Of a DNA stretch of 64,000 nt, positions 18,046-25,818 are shown piece after piece. The stretch's first letter is position 1. Each line of letters begins with the position of its first letter. Made by a program: the position numbers and the translations under genes. A model generated the notes under the pieces. It made no database searches. It was not told where the DNA came from and saw only the letters and a list, made by a program, of their open reading frames with translations. The stretch is from NCBI GenBank assembly GCA_016197205.1, contig JACPWG010000101.1, positions 1 to 64,000 on the forward strand, read 5' to 3'. Origin of the DNA: Planctomycetota bacterium. GTDB taxonomy: Bacteria > Planctomycetota > MHYJ01 > WSZJ01 > JACPWG01.

Positions 18046-19466
18046 GGGGGGCCCGTGCCCGGACCTCCGGCCCCGCTGAGCTGCCAGGCCTCGATCCCCA
18101 CCGCCAGCACTACCGCGGTCCCGATGGCCGCGATCGCGGCTTTGCGGGATACCGAAAGACGACGCCCCGGCGAGGGCCCTCGCGCCGGCGTGGGCGACGG
18201 AGTGCCGCCGGAGCGGGTAGCGTCGGCGACGCCCCCAGCCTGCACTGACGCTCCCGAAGCCGCGGCCGCCCCCGCGCCGCCGTCCGCGCGCGTCCCTCCG
18301 GGGCGCGGCGTCGCGTGCGGACGCGGGCGGACCTCCGTACCGTACCCTTGCCCGTGCCCGTGTGTGGCGCGCACCGCGGCGAGGAGCGCCTCCAGCTCGT
18401 GCCGGAAGTCACGCGCCGAGGCGGGCCTCTCGCCGGGCTCCTTGGCCAGTGCCCGCAGGACCAGCGCCTCCAGCCCGGGCAGCTCGTCGTCCGTCACGCC
18501 CGCGCCGACAAACGGCGGCGGCGGACTGAGGAGGACTTTCATGGCGACCTGCCGCGCCGTCTCCCCCTCGAACGGCCGTCGCCCCGTCACGGCCTGATAG
18601 AGCACCACCCCCATCGAGAAGAGGTCCGAGCGTCCGTCGATCGTCCGCCCCTCGGCCTGCTCCGGGCTCATGTAGTGGAGCGTCCCCACCATCGCCCCGG
18701 TCGCCGTCAGGCTGGGCGCATCGTCTCCACCCGCCGCCCCGTCGTGGAGGACCTTCGCCACGCCGAAGTCGAGCACCTTCACTTCCGGGCGGCCCCCCTC
18801 ACCCAGGGCGACCCTCAGATTCGCGGGCTTCAGGTCGCGGTGGACGATCCCCTTGCCGTGCGCGTATTCAAGCACCCGCAGGACCTGGATCGCGATGCGC
18901 GCCGCCTCGCGCGGCCGGAGGCGCGCGCTTCTCTTGAGCAGCGCGCCGAGAGTCTCACCCGCGCACAGGTCCATCACCAGGAAGAGCCGGCCTTCCCACT
19001 CCCCGACGTCGCGGATCTGCACGAGGCCCGGGTGGACGAGCTGCATGAGGATCCGCGCCTCGCGGAAGAACCGCTCGCGAAGACTCGGGTCGCAGAGCAG
19101 CCCCGCATGGAGGGTCTTGAGCGCCTGGTCCTGGCCGAGGACGCGATGGCGGACCCGGTAGACCTCCCCGAAGCCGCCGCTGCCGAGAAGCTGGAGGACT
19201 TCGTACTTCCCTTCGATGACGGTCGCCAAGGCCAGTGCCCCCGGTGGGGTCGCGTGCACAGGCCCAGGTGCGGCTCCGGGCGGGTGCGGCGGGCTGCCTG
19301 CGCGCGCGGGGAACGGCGCGGGCGCGGATTTCGGGGCGTCGGCGGCGGGCGGGGCGGGGGACCCTTTCGCCCGCGGGACGGGGGTACGGCACTGCGGGCA
19401 GGCCGCGGCGTCAGCGGGCACGGGGCTCCGACAGACGACGCAGTCGACGCCTCCCCCAGCAGCCAT
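17244..19466 (-). CDS. Ser/Thr protein kinase with N-terminal zinc ribbon and membrane helix (C-terminal part frameshifted)
   Basis: The ATG at 19466 gives a zinc ribbon (CVVC...CPQC, residues 9-26), a Pro/Ala linker and a complete kinase domain from about residue 87: GSGGFGEVY loop, catalytic HRDLKPAN, VLDFGVAK, GTLHYMSPEQAEGR. A Pro/Gly/Thr linker and one membrane helix (AAIAAIGTAVVLAVGIEAW) follow. Beyond a run of six G (18046-18051) the frame turns into Arg/Pro-rich nonsense to 17244, whereas the frame one base away carries a coiled coil and FGE domain; a seventh base in the run would join them. The kinase itself should still be functional. Kinase-FGE fusions are typical of planctomycetes. 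The promoter lies in the duplicated leader. Confidence 0.85.
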   Translation of the reverse strand: MAAGGGVDCVVCRSPVPADAAACPQCRTPVPRAKGSPAPPAADAPKSAPAPFPARAGSPPHPPGAAPGPVHATPPGALALATVIEGKYEVLQLLGSGGFGEVYRVRHRVLGQDQALKTLHAGLLCDPSLRERFFREARILMQLVHPGLVQIRDVGEWEGRLFLVMDLCAGETLGALLKRSARLRPREAARIAIQVLRVLEYAHGKGIVHRDLKPANLRVALGEGGRPEVKVLDFGVAKVLHDGAAGGDDAPSLTATGAMVGTLHYMSPEQAEGRTIDGRSDLFSMGVVLYQAVTGRRPFEGETARQVAMKVLLSPPPPFVGAGVTDDELPGLEALVLRALAKEPGERPASARDFRHELEALLAAVRATHGHGQGYGTEVRPRPHATPRPGGTRADGGAGAAAASGASVQAGGVADATRSGGTPSPTPARGPSPGRRLSVSRKAAIAAIGTAVVLAVGIEAWQLSGAGGPGTGPPAALPAPNRSRRCRPPARARRRLPSWTRRRGRPPAPKRPTKRRCVRPRMRWRVPTSTERTRGSRRPWPRNRATQRRARGRRVRRMRGPRLRGRRQRGRRRGSMRRRRWRPSGEGRRRPRDAQPQRGAFPSVDSRSRGRMRKATRSTGTTRRGSSSSSCWRGNSRWGARRARKSETPTREVRGDERAVSQVQAESRQRVRNVAEPERRRAAGCARKLGRRCGLLPVDAAETPIPDGGGVGVRSARGGRSSVPLGERLAAASGGREWVR
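18046..18051. other. poly-G run at the kinase frame break
   Basis: Six consecutive G on the plus strand. Restoring a seventh makes the kinase linker read GTGPPGGSAGAEPVAKV in one frame with the coiled coil. It may be a true mutation, a slippage (phase-variable) tract or a sequencing or assembly error. Confidence 0.6.
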
Positions 19467-19564
19467 CGAACACCCCCCTTGGCGTGGCGTCCGCGCCGAG
19501 CCTTGCAGGATCGACGGGCGCGTGGTCGTAGCGCGCGGCGAGTGCCGCAACCGGGCAAGTCGCG

Positions 19565-19594
19565 ATTCTACCGCGCCGGGCCCGAGCGATGCAA
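19565..19594 (-). promoter_or_regulatory. predicted promoter of the kinase-FGE gene
   Basis: On the minus strand TTGCAT (19594-19589), 18 bases, TAGAAT (19570-19565), the counterpart of the M28 promoter in copy 1. Confidence 0.55.
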
Positions 19595-19864
19595 GCTGCG
19601 GCACGCAGTGTCCGGAAAGCGACCACTTCGCGGGGCCCAGCGTCACCTTTCCTCCCACGTAGCTTCGGCCGATCCGCCGCCTCGGCCGGGCCCGCTGGGT
19701 TCCGGACCGCCAAAAGCTCCTGGTGCGCGACAGATTACAACTATATCAACTGACACGGGTGATTTCAAGGGTCTGGGGCATGAGCCCTGCGACCGTCCGA
19801 GGTCGGGCGCGGCGACCACGCCGGCGAAAATCCGGTCTTGGGCGGGGCGGGGGCGGGTTTGGGC

Positions 19865-19894
19865 TTGCCTGCCCGCAGCCACCTGGCGTAGAAT
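19865..19894 (+). promoter_or_regulatory. predicted promoter of Rpn-like copy 2
   Basis: TTGCCT (19865-19870), 18 bases, TAGAAT (19889-19894). Confidence 0.55.
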
Positions 19895-19926
19895 GTCGGG
19901 CAGGGAAAGTGGAAGGGACGGGGACC

Positions 19927-21069
19927 ATGAGGCAGAACCACGACGCCTTTTTCAAGACGCTGCTCAGGACGTTCTTCGCGGACTTCGTGAGGCTGTTCTT
20001 CCCCCGGAAAGCCGCCCGGATCGACTTCCGATTCGTGACTTTTCTCGACAAGGAGGTGCACACCGATCTCCCGCGCGGTCCGCAGCGCAGGCTGGATCTG
20101 CTGGCCGAGGTCCGAACGCGTGCCGGGAAGCGGGAGAGGATCCTGGTCCACGTGGAGATCGAAGCCCCGCCGCGCCAGGCGCCGGGGGAGCGGATGTTCC
20201 GGTATTTCGAGACCCTCGACTTGCGGCACCGGCGGCCCGTGTTCCCCATCGCGCTCGTGCTCGCGCGCGCGGGGCGCGGCGACGGGCTGGTGCGACGGGA
20301 ACACGACACGATGGGCCTGGATGAGGTCGTGTGCACTTTTCGGTTTTGGCAAGTCGCCCTCGGGTCGCTGCCGGGAAAGCGCTACGTCGGGAGACGAAAT
20401 CCCCTGGCGCCCGCGCTCGCGGCGCTCATGGTCCCCGGTACGCCGCGTCGGAGAGAGTGGAAGCTCAGGTGCCTCCGAGCGATCGCCCGGGTGCGAGCGA
20501 ACGACGCCCGACGGGCCCTGCTGCTCGACTGCGTGGAGACCTATCTGCCCCTGACGGCGAGGGAGCAGGCATCGATCGACCGCGCCATGAGGCGCCCGGA
20601 GAACAAGGAGATTCGGCAAATGAGAAAGCTGTGGTCCGAGCGATTCGCGGAAATGGCGGAGATGGCGAAAATGGTGAAAAGGGCGAAAAAGGCGCACAAG
20701 CGGGGCATCAAGCTCGGCGAGAGTCGGGGCATCAAGCTCGGCGAGAGCCGGGGCATCAAGCTCGGCGAGAGCCGGGGCATCAAGCTCGGCGAGAGCCGGG
20801 GCATCAAGCTTGGCGAGAGCCGGGGCATCAAGCTTGGCGAGAGCCGGGGCATCAAGCTTGGCGAGAGCCGGGGCATCAAGCTCGGCGAGAGTCGGGGCGA
20901 GAGACGCGCCAAGCGAGAGACCCTGCTCGCGCAAATGCGGGCGAAATTTGGTCCGCTCCCCCGCGGCGTGGCCCGGAAGGTCGCGGCGGTCGGCAACTCG
21001 CGTCGCCTGGATGCGCTGCTCCGGCGCGTGCTGACCGCCGCCTCGCCCGAGGAAATGGGACTCCGGTAG
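19927..21069 (+). CDS. Rpn-like nuclease/putative transposase family protein, copy 2
   Basis: 380 residues, a close paralogue of the protein at 15843: MRQNHDAFFKTLLRTFFADF, RLDLLAEVRT...ILVHVEIEA, RMFRYFETLDLRHRRPVFPI. The core has the Asp and Glu of the PD-(D/E)XK fold. The chief difference is a Lys/Met-rich helix (MAEMAKMVKRAKKAHK) followed by eight tandem octapeptides RGIKLGES, encoded by a 24-bp repeat, just before the C-terminal RAKRETLLAQM helix. Rpn-family C-terminal tails are known to vary and to contain repeats. No transposon ends were recognised around the gene. Confidence 0.8.
   Translation: MRQNHDAFFKTLLRTFFADFVRLFFPRKAARIDFRFVTFLDKEVHTDLPRGPQRRLDLLAEVRTRAGKRERILVHVEIEAPPRQAPGERMFRYFETLDLRHRRPVFPIALVLARAGRGDGLVRREHDTMGLDEVVCTFRFWQVALGSLPGKRYVGRRNPLAPALAALMVPGTPRRREWKLRCLRAIARVRANDARRALLLDCVETYLPLTAREQASIDRAMRRPENKEIRQMRKLWSERFAEMAEMAKMVKRAKKAHKRGIKLGESRGIKLGESRGIKLGESRGIKLGESRGIKLGESRGIKLGESRGIKLGESRGIKLGESRGERRAKRETLLAQMRAKFGPLPRGVARKVAAVGNSRRLDALLRRVLTAASPEEMGLR
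20701..20892 (+). repeat. eight tandem copies of a 24-bp coding repeat (RGIKLGES)
   Basis: The unit cggggcatcaagctcggcga plus gagc is repeated eight times in frame with only synonymous third-base differences (ctc/ctt, agc/agt). The paralogue has two copies at 16581-16628. Such near-identity suggests recent expansion by slippage or unequal exchange. Confidence 0.95.
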
Positions 21070-21153
21070 GGCACTCTGCCGAGCCGATCGCGGCCGTTGT
21101 GTCAGGTGAAGTCACAGGCGCGGTCGACCACGACTGGCCACAGCGCGTGTTCT

Positions 21154-22473
21154 TCATTTCGCCAACTGCCGCAGCAGCGTACGCAGCCGCTCGTCCACGG
21201 GGTGCTCGCGCAGCCCCTCCTTGAGCGCCTCCCACGCCTTGTCCGCCGAACCGGCCTTCCCCCACGCCTCCGCACGAGCGTGGAGCACGACGACGGTTCG
21301 GTCCCCGCGCCGCACCGCCTCGTCCCATGCCGCGGCAGCCGCGGCCCAGCGCCCTCCCGCCGCCTCGAACTGGGCCAGTGCGACGCAGGCGCCCGGATCC
21401 GCCGCCCCCGCCTCCATCGCCTGGGCGAAGTGCCGGCGCGCCCCTTCCGCCTCCCCGGCGCGAGAGGCAACCTGCGCCAGCACCAGCGCCGCGCGCGCAT
21501 GCCGCGGCGACGCGGCCAAAGCCCGCTCAAAGGCCTCGCGCGCGGACAAAGTCTCTCCGGCCTCGAGCCGCGCGTTCCCTAGCCGATACCAGTCCTCCGC
21601 GCCGATCCCTTCCCCGCCGGGCGTGAGGGCAAGCATCCGCGCGTAGGCCGCCGCCGCTTCGCGCGGCATCTGCTCGCGCAAATAGAGATCGCCCAACAAA
21701 CGCGCCCCGTCCGCAGACGAACCGGGGCCGCCGGGGCCGGTCCCGCCGCGCTCCACGCCCGCGCTTCGAAGCCGTTCGGCCGCCTCCAGGTCGTCGATGG
21801 CATCCCCATACCGCCCCGCCGCCACTTCCGCCTGTCCGAGCGCGACGCGATACCGCACCTCGAGCGGATGCCGCCGTGCAAGCATCCGGTAGACCTCCGC
21901 GGCCTCCGCCGGCCGCCCGGCTCGCGCAAGCGCGTAGGCCAGCAGCTCCCGCCCTTCGGTCGAGTCGGCGTGGGCCGCCAGGTGCCGCGTCGCCGCCAGC
22001 TCCGCCGGACGCCAGTCCTCCAGCCGCACGAAGAGCCGGGCGATCGTAAGCTCGTCCTCCCCTGCCGGCTCCAGCGCCGCGGCCTGCGCCAGGCTCCCGA
22101 TCGCCTCGTCGTAGCGCGCGAGCGCGGTCAGCGCGTGCGCGACCGCTCGATGCACCTCGGCAGAGCCGGCTTTCAAGTCGAGCCCCCGACGATACGCCTC
22201 GACCGCCGCCTCCCAGTGCTTCAGGTGCAGGCGACAGTCCCCCAGCTCCACGAAGAGCCGCCCCGCCCGCTCGTCCCGCTCCTGCGCAAGGGCCTTTTCC
22301 AAATGCGACGCCGCCTCCGCGTAGCGACCCTGCCGGTACGCCTGGTCGCCGAGCCCCGCGTCGTCCTCGGCGCCGGCCGTGCCACAACAAAGAGCAAGTG
22401 CCAGCACGGTCGCCGGCAGCCCAGGCCGCGACCCGCGTGTTCGCCGGCCGGCTCCGTGGTTTGCGATGGCCAC
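21154..22473 (-). CDS. tetratricopeptide-repeat periplasmic protein of the TonB operon
   Basis: About 439 residues. The GTG at 22473, one base after the TonB stop, gives a basic n-region and a hydrophobic PATVLALALCCGTAGA signal ending before EDD; longer frames would overlap tonB. Some ten TPR units follow (QAYRQGRYAEAASHLEKALA, YDEAIGSLAQAAALEP, WYRLGNARLEAGETLSAREA). A TPR protein is the usual last gene of DUF3450-ExbB-ExbB-ExbD-TonB operons and is thought to assist TonB-dependent transport. It is the final gene of the minus-strand run. Confidence 0.8.
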   Translation of the reverse strand: MAIANHGAGRRTRGSRPGLPATVLALALCCGTAGAEDDAGLGDQAYRQGRYAEAASHLEKALAQERDERAGRLFVELGDCRLHLKHWEAAVEAYRRGLDLKAGSAEVHRAVAHALTALARYDEAIGSLAQAAALEPAGEDELTIARLFVRLEDWRPAELAATRHLAAHADSTEGRELLAYALARAGRPAEAAEVYRMLARRHPLEVRYRVALGQAEVAAGRYGDAIDDLEAAERLRSAGVERGGTGPGGPGSSADGARLLGDLYLREQMPREAAAAYARMLALTPGGEGIGAEDWYRLGNARLEAGETLSAREAFERALAASPRHARAALVLAQVASRAGEAEGARRHFAQAMEAGAADPGACVALAQFEAAGGRWAAAAAAWDEAVRRGDRTVVVLHARAEAWGKAGSADKAWEALKEGLREHPVDERLRTLLRQLAK

Positions 22474-22474
22474 G

Positions 22475-23221
22475 TCACTCCACCAATTGGAAACGCACGC
22501 GTTGCAGCACCGTGCAGGCGACGCCGCGGCCGCCCGCGCGTGCCGGCTCGAAGCGCCAACCCTCGACGGCCGCGCGCGCCAGCTCGCCGAAGCGCGGGTC
22601 CCCGTCGACGCGTTCCACGCTCGCCTGCCGCACGGCCCCATCCTCCGCCACGACGATCCGGACCGTCACCACGCCCTCGAGTCGCTGCGTGCGTCCCCAC
22701 TGCGGATAAGGAGGCAGCGGCGCCACCAGCCGCTGGGGGCCGCGGTCCACCCCCTGACTCGGGTACACACCTGAGCCCGTCCCGCCGGGGACCCCACCGG
22801 GCCCGCCTCCGGCGCCTGCGATCGCACCTCCTCCGACCACGCCCTCGGTCGAGCCGCCCCCGCCCCCGATCGGCACCCGGACCGCCAGGCCAGTGCCCAC
22901 GCCCGTGGGGCTCGGCTCAAACCATGCCGCGGGCCCGTTCCGAGGCTCGAAAGGTTCGCGGGCAGGCTCGAGCGCAGTCGCCCCGGCTCCCTCCGGCGGC
23001 GGGCTCGCGGTGGTCGGCGCGCTCAGCACCGCGGTCACGACCTCGGCCGTCCGGCGCTCGTCGCCGCGCGGCCGGGGCACAGGCGCAAAAAAAAGCTCTC
23101 GAACGACCAGCGCGGGTCGGCCCGCCGACCGCGAAGCCGGTGCATGGCTCCAGGCGAGAAGCAAGAAGATCCCGCCATTGACCGCCGCGGCGGCCGCGCC
23201 GAGGACGAACGCACCCCTCAC
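22475..23221 (-). CDS. tonB: TonB-family energy transducer
   Basis: 248 residues. One N-terminal membrane helix (GAAAAAVNGGIFLLLAW), a long Pro/Gly-rich periplasmic spacer, and a C-terminal TonB domain: RLEGVVTVRIVVAEDGAVRQ with ARAAVEGWRFEPARAGGRGV. TonB carries energy from ExbB-ExbD and the proton gradient to outer-membrane receptors. The SxxxH motif of the TonB helix is not obvious here, although SHAP occurs just after it. The start overlaps the exbD stop by 4 bases (ATGA). Confidence 0.88.
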   Translation of the reverse strand: MRGAFVLGAAAAAVNGGIFLLLAWSHAPASRSAGRPALVVRELFFAPVPRPRGDERRTAEVVTAVLSAPTTASPPPEGAGATALEPAREPFEPRNGPAAWFEPSPTGVGTGLAVRVPIGGGGGSTEGVVGGGAIAGAGGGPGGVPGGTGSGVYPSQGVDRGPQRLVAPLPPYPQWGRTQRLEGVVTVRIVVAEDGAVRQASVERVDGDPRFGELARAAVEGWRFEPARAGGRGVACTVLQRVRFQLVE

Positions 23222-23634
23222 TCCTCCTCCTTCCGCGCCGCGATGGCGATCCGGCGCGCGCCGCCGAGCTGCGCCTCGTCCAGGATCCCCACCAGCACGC
23301 CGGCCGGCGTCCGTCGGTCCGCCACGAGCACCACGCCCAGCTCCGGCCGCCGCGCGAGTCGCTCCTCGACGAGGCCGCGCAGCGACAACCAGTCGACCCG
23401 ACGCCCCTCGAAGGACAACTCCCCCTCGGGCCCGACTCCGAGCAGGACCGCTTCCGGGTCCACCGCACCGACGCTCGTCGCGAGCGGTCGTTGGACCTCG
23501 AGGCCGGTTTCACGCACCGGCGTCGCCGTGCTCAAGAGGAAAATCAGGAGGACCATCATGATGTCGATGAGCGAAAGGATGATGACCTCCGGCTGTCCGC
23601 GTCCCCGCCGGCGCAGGCTCGAGAGGTCAATCAT
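23218..23634 (-). CDS. exbD: biopolymer transport protein ExbD
   Basis: 138 residues: a short cytoplasmic tail, one membrane helix with the conserved charged residue (IILSLIDIMMVLLIFLLST; the Asp of LID) and a periplasmic ExbD/TolR domain ending ARRIAIAARKEEE. Together with ExbB it forms the proton-driven stator that energises TonB. The start ATG overlaps the upstream exbB stop by 8 bases and its own stop overlaps tonB. Confidence 0.9.
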   Translation of the reverse strand: MIDLSSLRRRGRGQPEVIILSLIDIMMVLLIFLLSTATPVRETGLEVQRPLATSVGAVDPEAVLLGVGPEGELSFEGRRVDWLSLRGLVEERLARRPELGVVLVADRRTPAGVLVGILDEAQLGGARRIAIAARKEEE

Positions 23635-24373
23635 GGCGAACCCCCTGCAGCGCGAGGACGATCCGCCGCTGAAGCGCGGAGAGGCAGCCCTGGGCCAACA
23701 GCACTTCACCGACCCGCGCCTCCCGCTCCCGCGCCAACGCGAGGCAGCGTTCCACGTCCGCGGGGCGCACGTAGCCGAGGCGCGCGGCCAGCTCGCCGAA
23801 GCGTCCACCCGACCCGGCGCCCGCCCGCTCCCGCGCCCCCTCCCCGGGCAGGACCCGCGCCAGCCGTCGCAACAGCAGTTCCTCCTCCAAGCCCGCGCGC
23901 CGCAGCCGCGCCGCAAGGACCTGGTGCAGCAGCAGGGCGGGCAGCGCGGTCGCCAGGCCGGCCTCGGTCGCAAACAGGGCTTCGCGAATGCCGCCCGCGA
24001 GCAAGCGGGGGTCCCCCATGCCGCCAAGCTGGATGATGCCGAAGGTCCCGATCATCCCCGAGACGGTGCCGAGCAGGCCGAGCAGAGGCAGGATTCCCAC
24101 GAGGACGCCGAGGAAGCGCAGGTCCTGGCCGAGGCCCGCCAGGTCGTCCGCGGCGAGCTCGAGCGTCGCCGTGGAGCGCCCGCGCACCGACGTCGCGGCG
24201 GAGGGCGCGGAACCGGCCGGGGATTCTTCGAACAACCCCCGCGTGGCCCGCAGGTCGCACGTGAGGCGTCGCATGCGCAGGCCGGCGGCGAGCGCGAGCC
24301 ACCAGGCCGCGACCGAGGCGACGGCGATCGGCGCCATGACGACGCCTCCCGCCTCGAACAGCTCGCTCAACAC
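23627..24373 (-). CDS. exbB: ExbB/MotA/TolQ-family proton channel with a C-terminal MshEN-like module
   Basis: About 248 residues from a GTG that overlaps the upstream stop by 7 bases (an ATG lies 12 codons later). Three helices are visible; the paired channel helices carry LLGLLGTVSGMIGTFGIIQL and LFATEAGLATALPALLLHQV, the family signatures. Past the last helix residues about 175-245 form an extra domain, ELAARLGYVRPADVERCLAL then RVGEVLLAQGCLSALQRRI, resembling the MshEN/GspE N-terminal helical module (often c-di-GMP related). This extension is not usual for ExbB; the ligand is unknown. Confidence 0.85.
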   Translation of the reverse strand: MLSELFEAGGVVMAPIAVASVAAWWLALAAGLRMRRLTCDLRATRGLFEESPAGSAPSAATSVRGRSTATLELAADDLAGLGQDLRFLGVLVGILPLLGLLGTVSGMIGTFGIIQLGGMGDPRLLAGGIREALFATEAGLATALPALLLHQVLAARLRRAGLEEELLLRRLARVLPGEGARERAGAGSGGRFGELAARLGYVRPADVERCLALAREREARVGEVLLAQGCLSALQRRIVLALQGVRHD

Positions 24374-25818
24374 GCGCCGCCTCCCGGCCCACCGCCTGCG
24401 CAGAGGATATTCACAAGCGTCGTGGCGTGACGCTGGGCGTCGGCCAGGATCCGGTCCACGCGCCCGGAGAACCAACTGTGAAAAAGCAGGAGCGGGATGG
24501 CGAGCACGAGCCCGGTCGCCGTCGCGACGAGCGCCTCCGAAATGCCGCCCGCCATGATGCCCGGGTCGCCGCTGCCGAAAAGCCGGATCATGTCGAACGT
24601 CGTGATCATCCCGGTCACGGTCCCCAACAGACCGAGCATCGGGGAGACGCCCGCGAAAACCGCGAGGAGCGGCAGGAACCGTTCGAGCGCGGGCAGCTCC
24701 TGGAGCATCGCCTCCTGCACCGCGTCTTCCATGCGGACGCGACCGCCGGCGTGCGACCGAAGCGCCGCGGCGAGCGCCCGCATCGGAGTCCCGCGCCCCG
24801 CCGCCGCGAGGCCCGCGGCCGCGGCCGCGTCCCGCGCGCGGCAGCGGTCGAGCACGGCGCGCACCGCCGCATCCGAGGACGCGCAGAGCACGGACAACGT
24901 GAAGGCGCGTTCGAGCACGATGAGCATCGAGAGCAGCGCGAGGCACGCCAGCGGGTACATGACGAGGCCGCCGGCCTTGAACGTCTGCGCCAGCGTCCGC
25001 CCACCGCCGCGCCGGTCCGGCGGGAGTCGCTGCGTCACGTCGACGGGGAGCACAAACGGGAAAGCGGTCGCAGCCGACGACGGTCCGGCCGTCGCATCCA
25101 CCGCCGTGCGCACCTGGTCGATCGCCCAAGCGGGGAGGGACTCGTTCCAGCGATAGCCCGCGCCGCCCGAGGGCGGGGCGAAGACCTCCCCCACGGCGCC
25201 GGAGGCGCGACCGACGTAGGCGTGGAACACCATGCCGACACGGAGGACGCGCATCTCCTCCAGGGCGCCGTCCGCGTTCCGGACCTGCTGGACGAAGCGA
25301 CCGGCGGTATGGGCCTCTTCGAGGAGCGACTCCGCGGCCCGCAAGAGCGGCGCCAGGTCGAACGTCGCGTCCGCGGGCCCGTCAAGGGTCTTGCGCGCGG
25401 CGTCAAGCTGCGACCGTTGTTCCGCGCGCGCCTCGGACGGCGGCAACGCCCCGACGAGGTCCCCGAGCTTGAGGCGCGCCTCGCCGGCGGAGCGGTGAAG
25501 CACTGCCCACTCTTCACGGGCCGCTCCCCGCGTCGTGCGCGCCGCGGCCCAGTCGGCACGCGAAGCTTCCAGTTCCTTCGTCTTGCGGGCGAGGGAGCGC
25601 GTCCGTTCGGCCAGCTCGTCCGCAAGCTGCCCCGCGACCGACCTGGCCTCCGCGAGCTCGGCCTCCTGCGCCGCGTCCTCCTTGTGGATGCGCGCCTGTT
25701 CGGAGGCCAGCTCGCGCCGGGCATCCTCCACCACCCGCTGGAGGGCGTCGCCGGGCGGCACGCCGTCCGCCGGGAGCAGCAAGATGCACGCGAGGAGGCA
25801 GGCAAAAACCGCGCTCAT
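24367..25818 (-). CDS. TtpC-type ExbB/MotA/TolQ protein with N-terminal periplasmic coiled coil
   Basis: 483 residues. A signal-like N-terminus (FACLLACILLLPADGVPPG), a long charged coiled coil (residues about 25-130), a globular periplasmic part, then the channel domain: LVMYPLACLALLSMLIVLER, GVSPMLGLLGTVTGMITTFD and ISEALVATATGLVLAIPLLL. The size and layout match TtpC, the extra ExbB-like protein of Vibrio-type TonB2 systems. It overlaps the DUF3450 gene by 4 bases (ATGA). Role by family: works with the small ExbB, ExbD and TonB in energising outer-membrane transport. Confidence 0.85.
   Translation of the reverse strand: MSAVFACLLACILLLPADGVPPGDALQRVVEDARRELASEQARIHKEDAAQEAELAEARSVAGQLADELAERTRSLARKTKELEASRADWAAARTTRGAAREEWAVLHRSAGEARLKLGDLVGALPPSEARAEQRSQLDAARKTLDGPADATFDLAPLLRAAESLLEEAHTAGRFVQQVRNADGALEEMRVLRVGMVFHAYVGRASGAVGEVFAPPSGGAGYRWNESLPAWAIDQVRTAVDATAGPSSAATAFPFVLPVDVTQRLPPDRRGGGRTLAQTFKAGGLVMYPLACLALLSMLIVLERAFTLSVLCASSDAAVRAVLDRCRARDAAAAAGLAAAGRGTPMRALAAALRSHAGGRVRMEDAVQEAMLQELPALERFLPLLAVFAGVSPMLGLLGTVTGMITTFDMIRLFGSGDPGIMAGGISEALVATATGLVLAIPLLLFHSWFSGRVDRILADAQRHATTLVNILCAGGGPGGGAC

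Larger units (their letters stand above)
19558..21069. repeat. duplicated locus, copy 2 (divergent leader plus Rpn-like gene)
   Basis: Homologous to 15475-16793 over the divergent promoter, leader and coding region; it differs mainly by the larger internal repeat array. Confidence 0.85.

Noticed and set aside
17500..18051. Programmed frameshifting in the kinase-FGE gene
   Set aside because: No slippery heptamer with a downstream structure is obvious, and a second, deletion-like lesion follows; decay or error is simpler.
20701..20892. Tandem array that might be read as CRISPR or a satellite
   Set aside because: Units are contiguous 24-mers without spacers and keep a coding frame (RGIKLGES).
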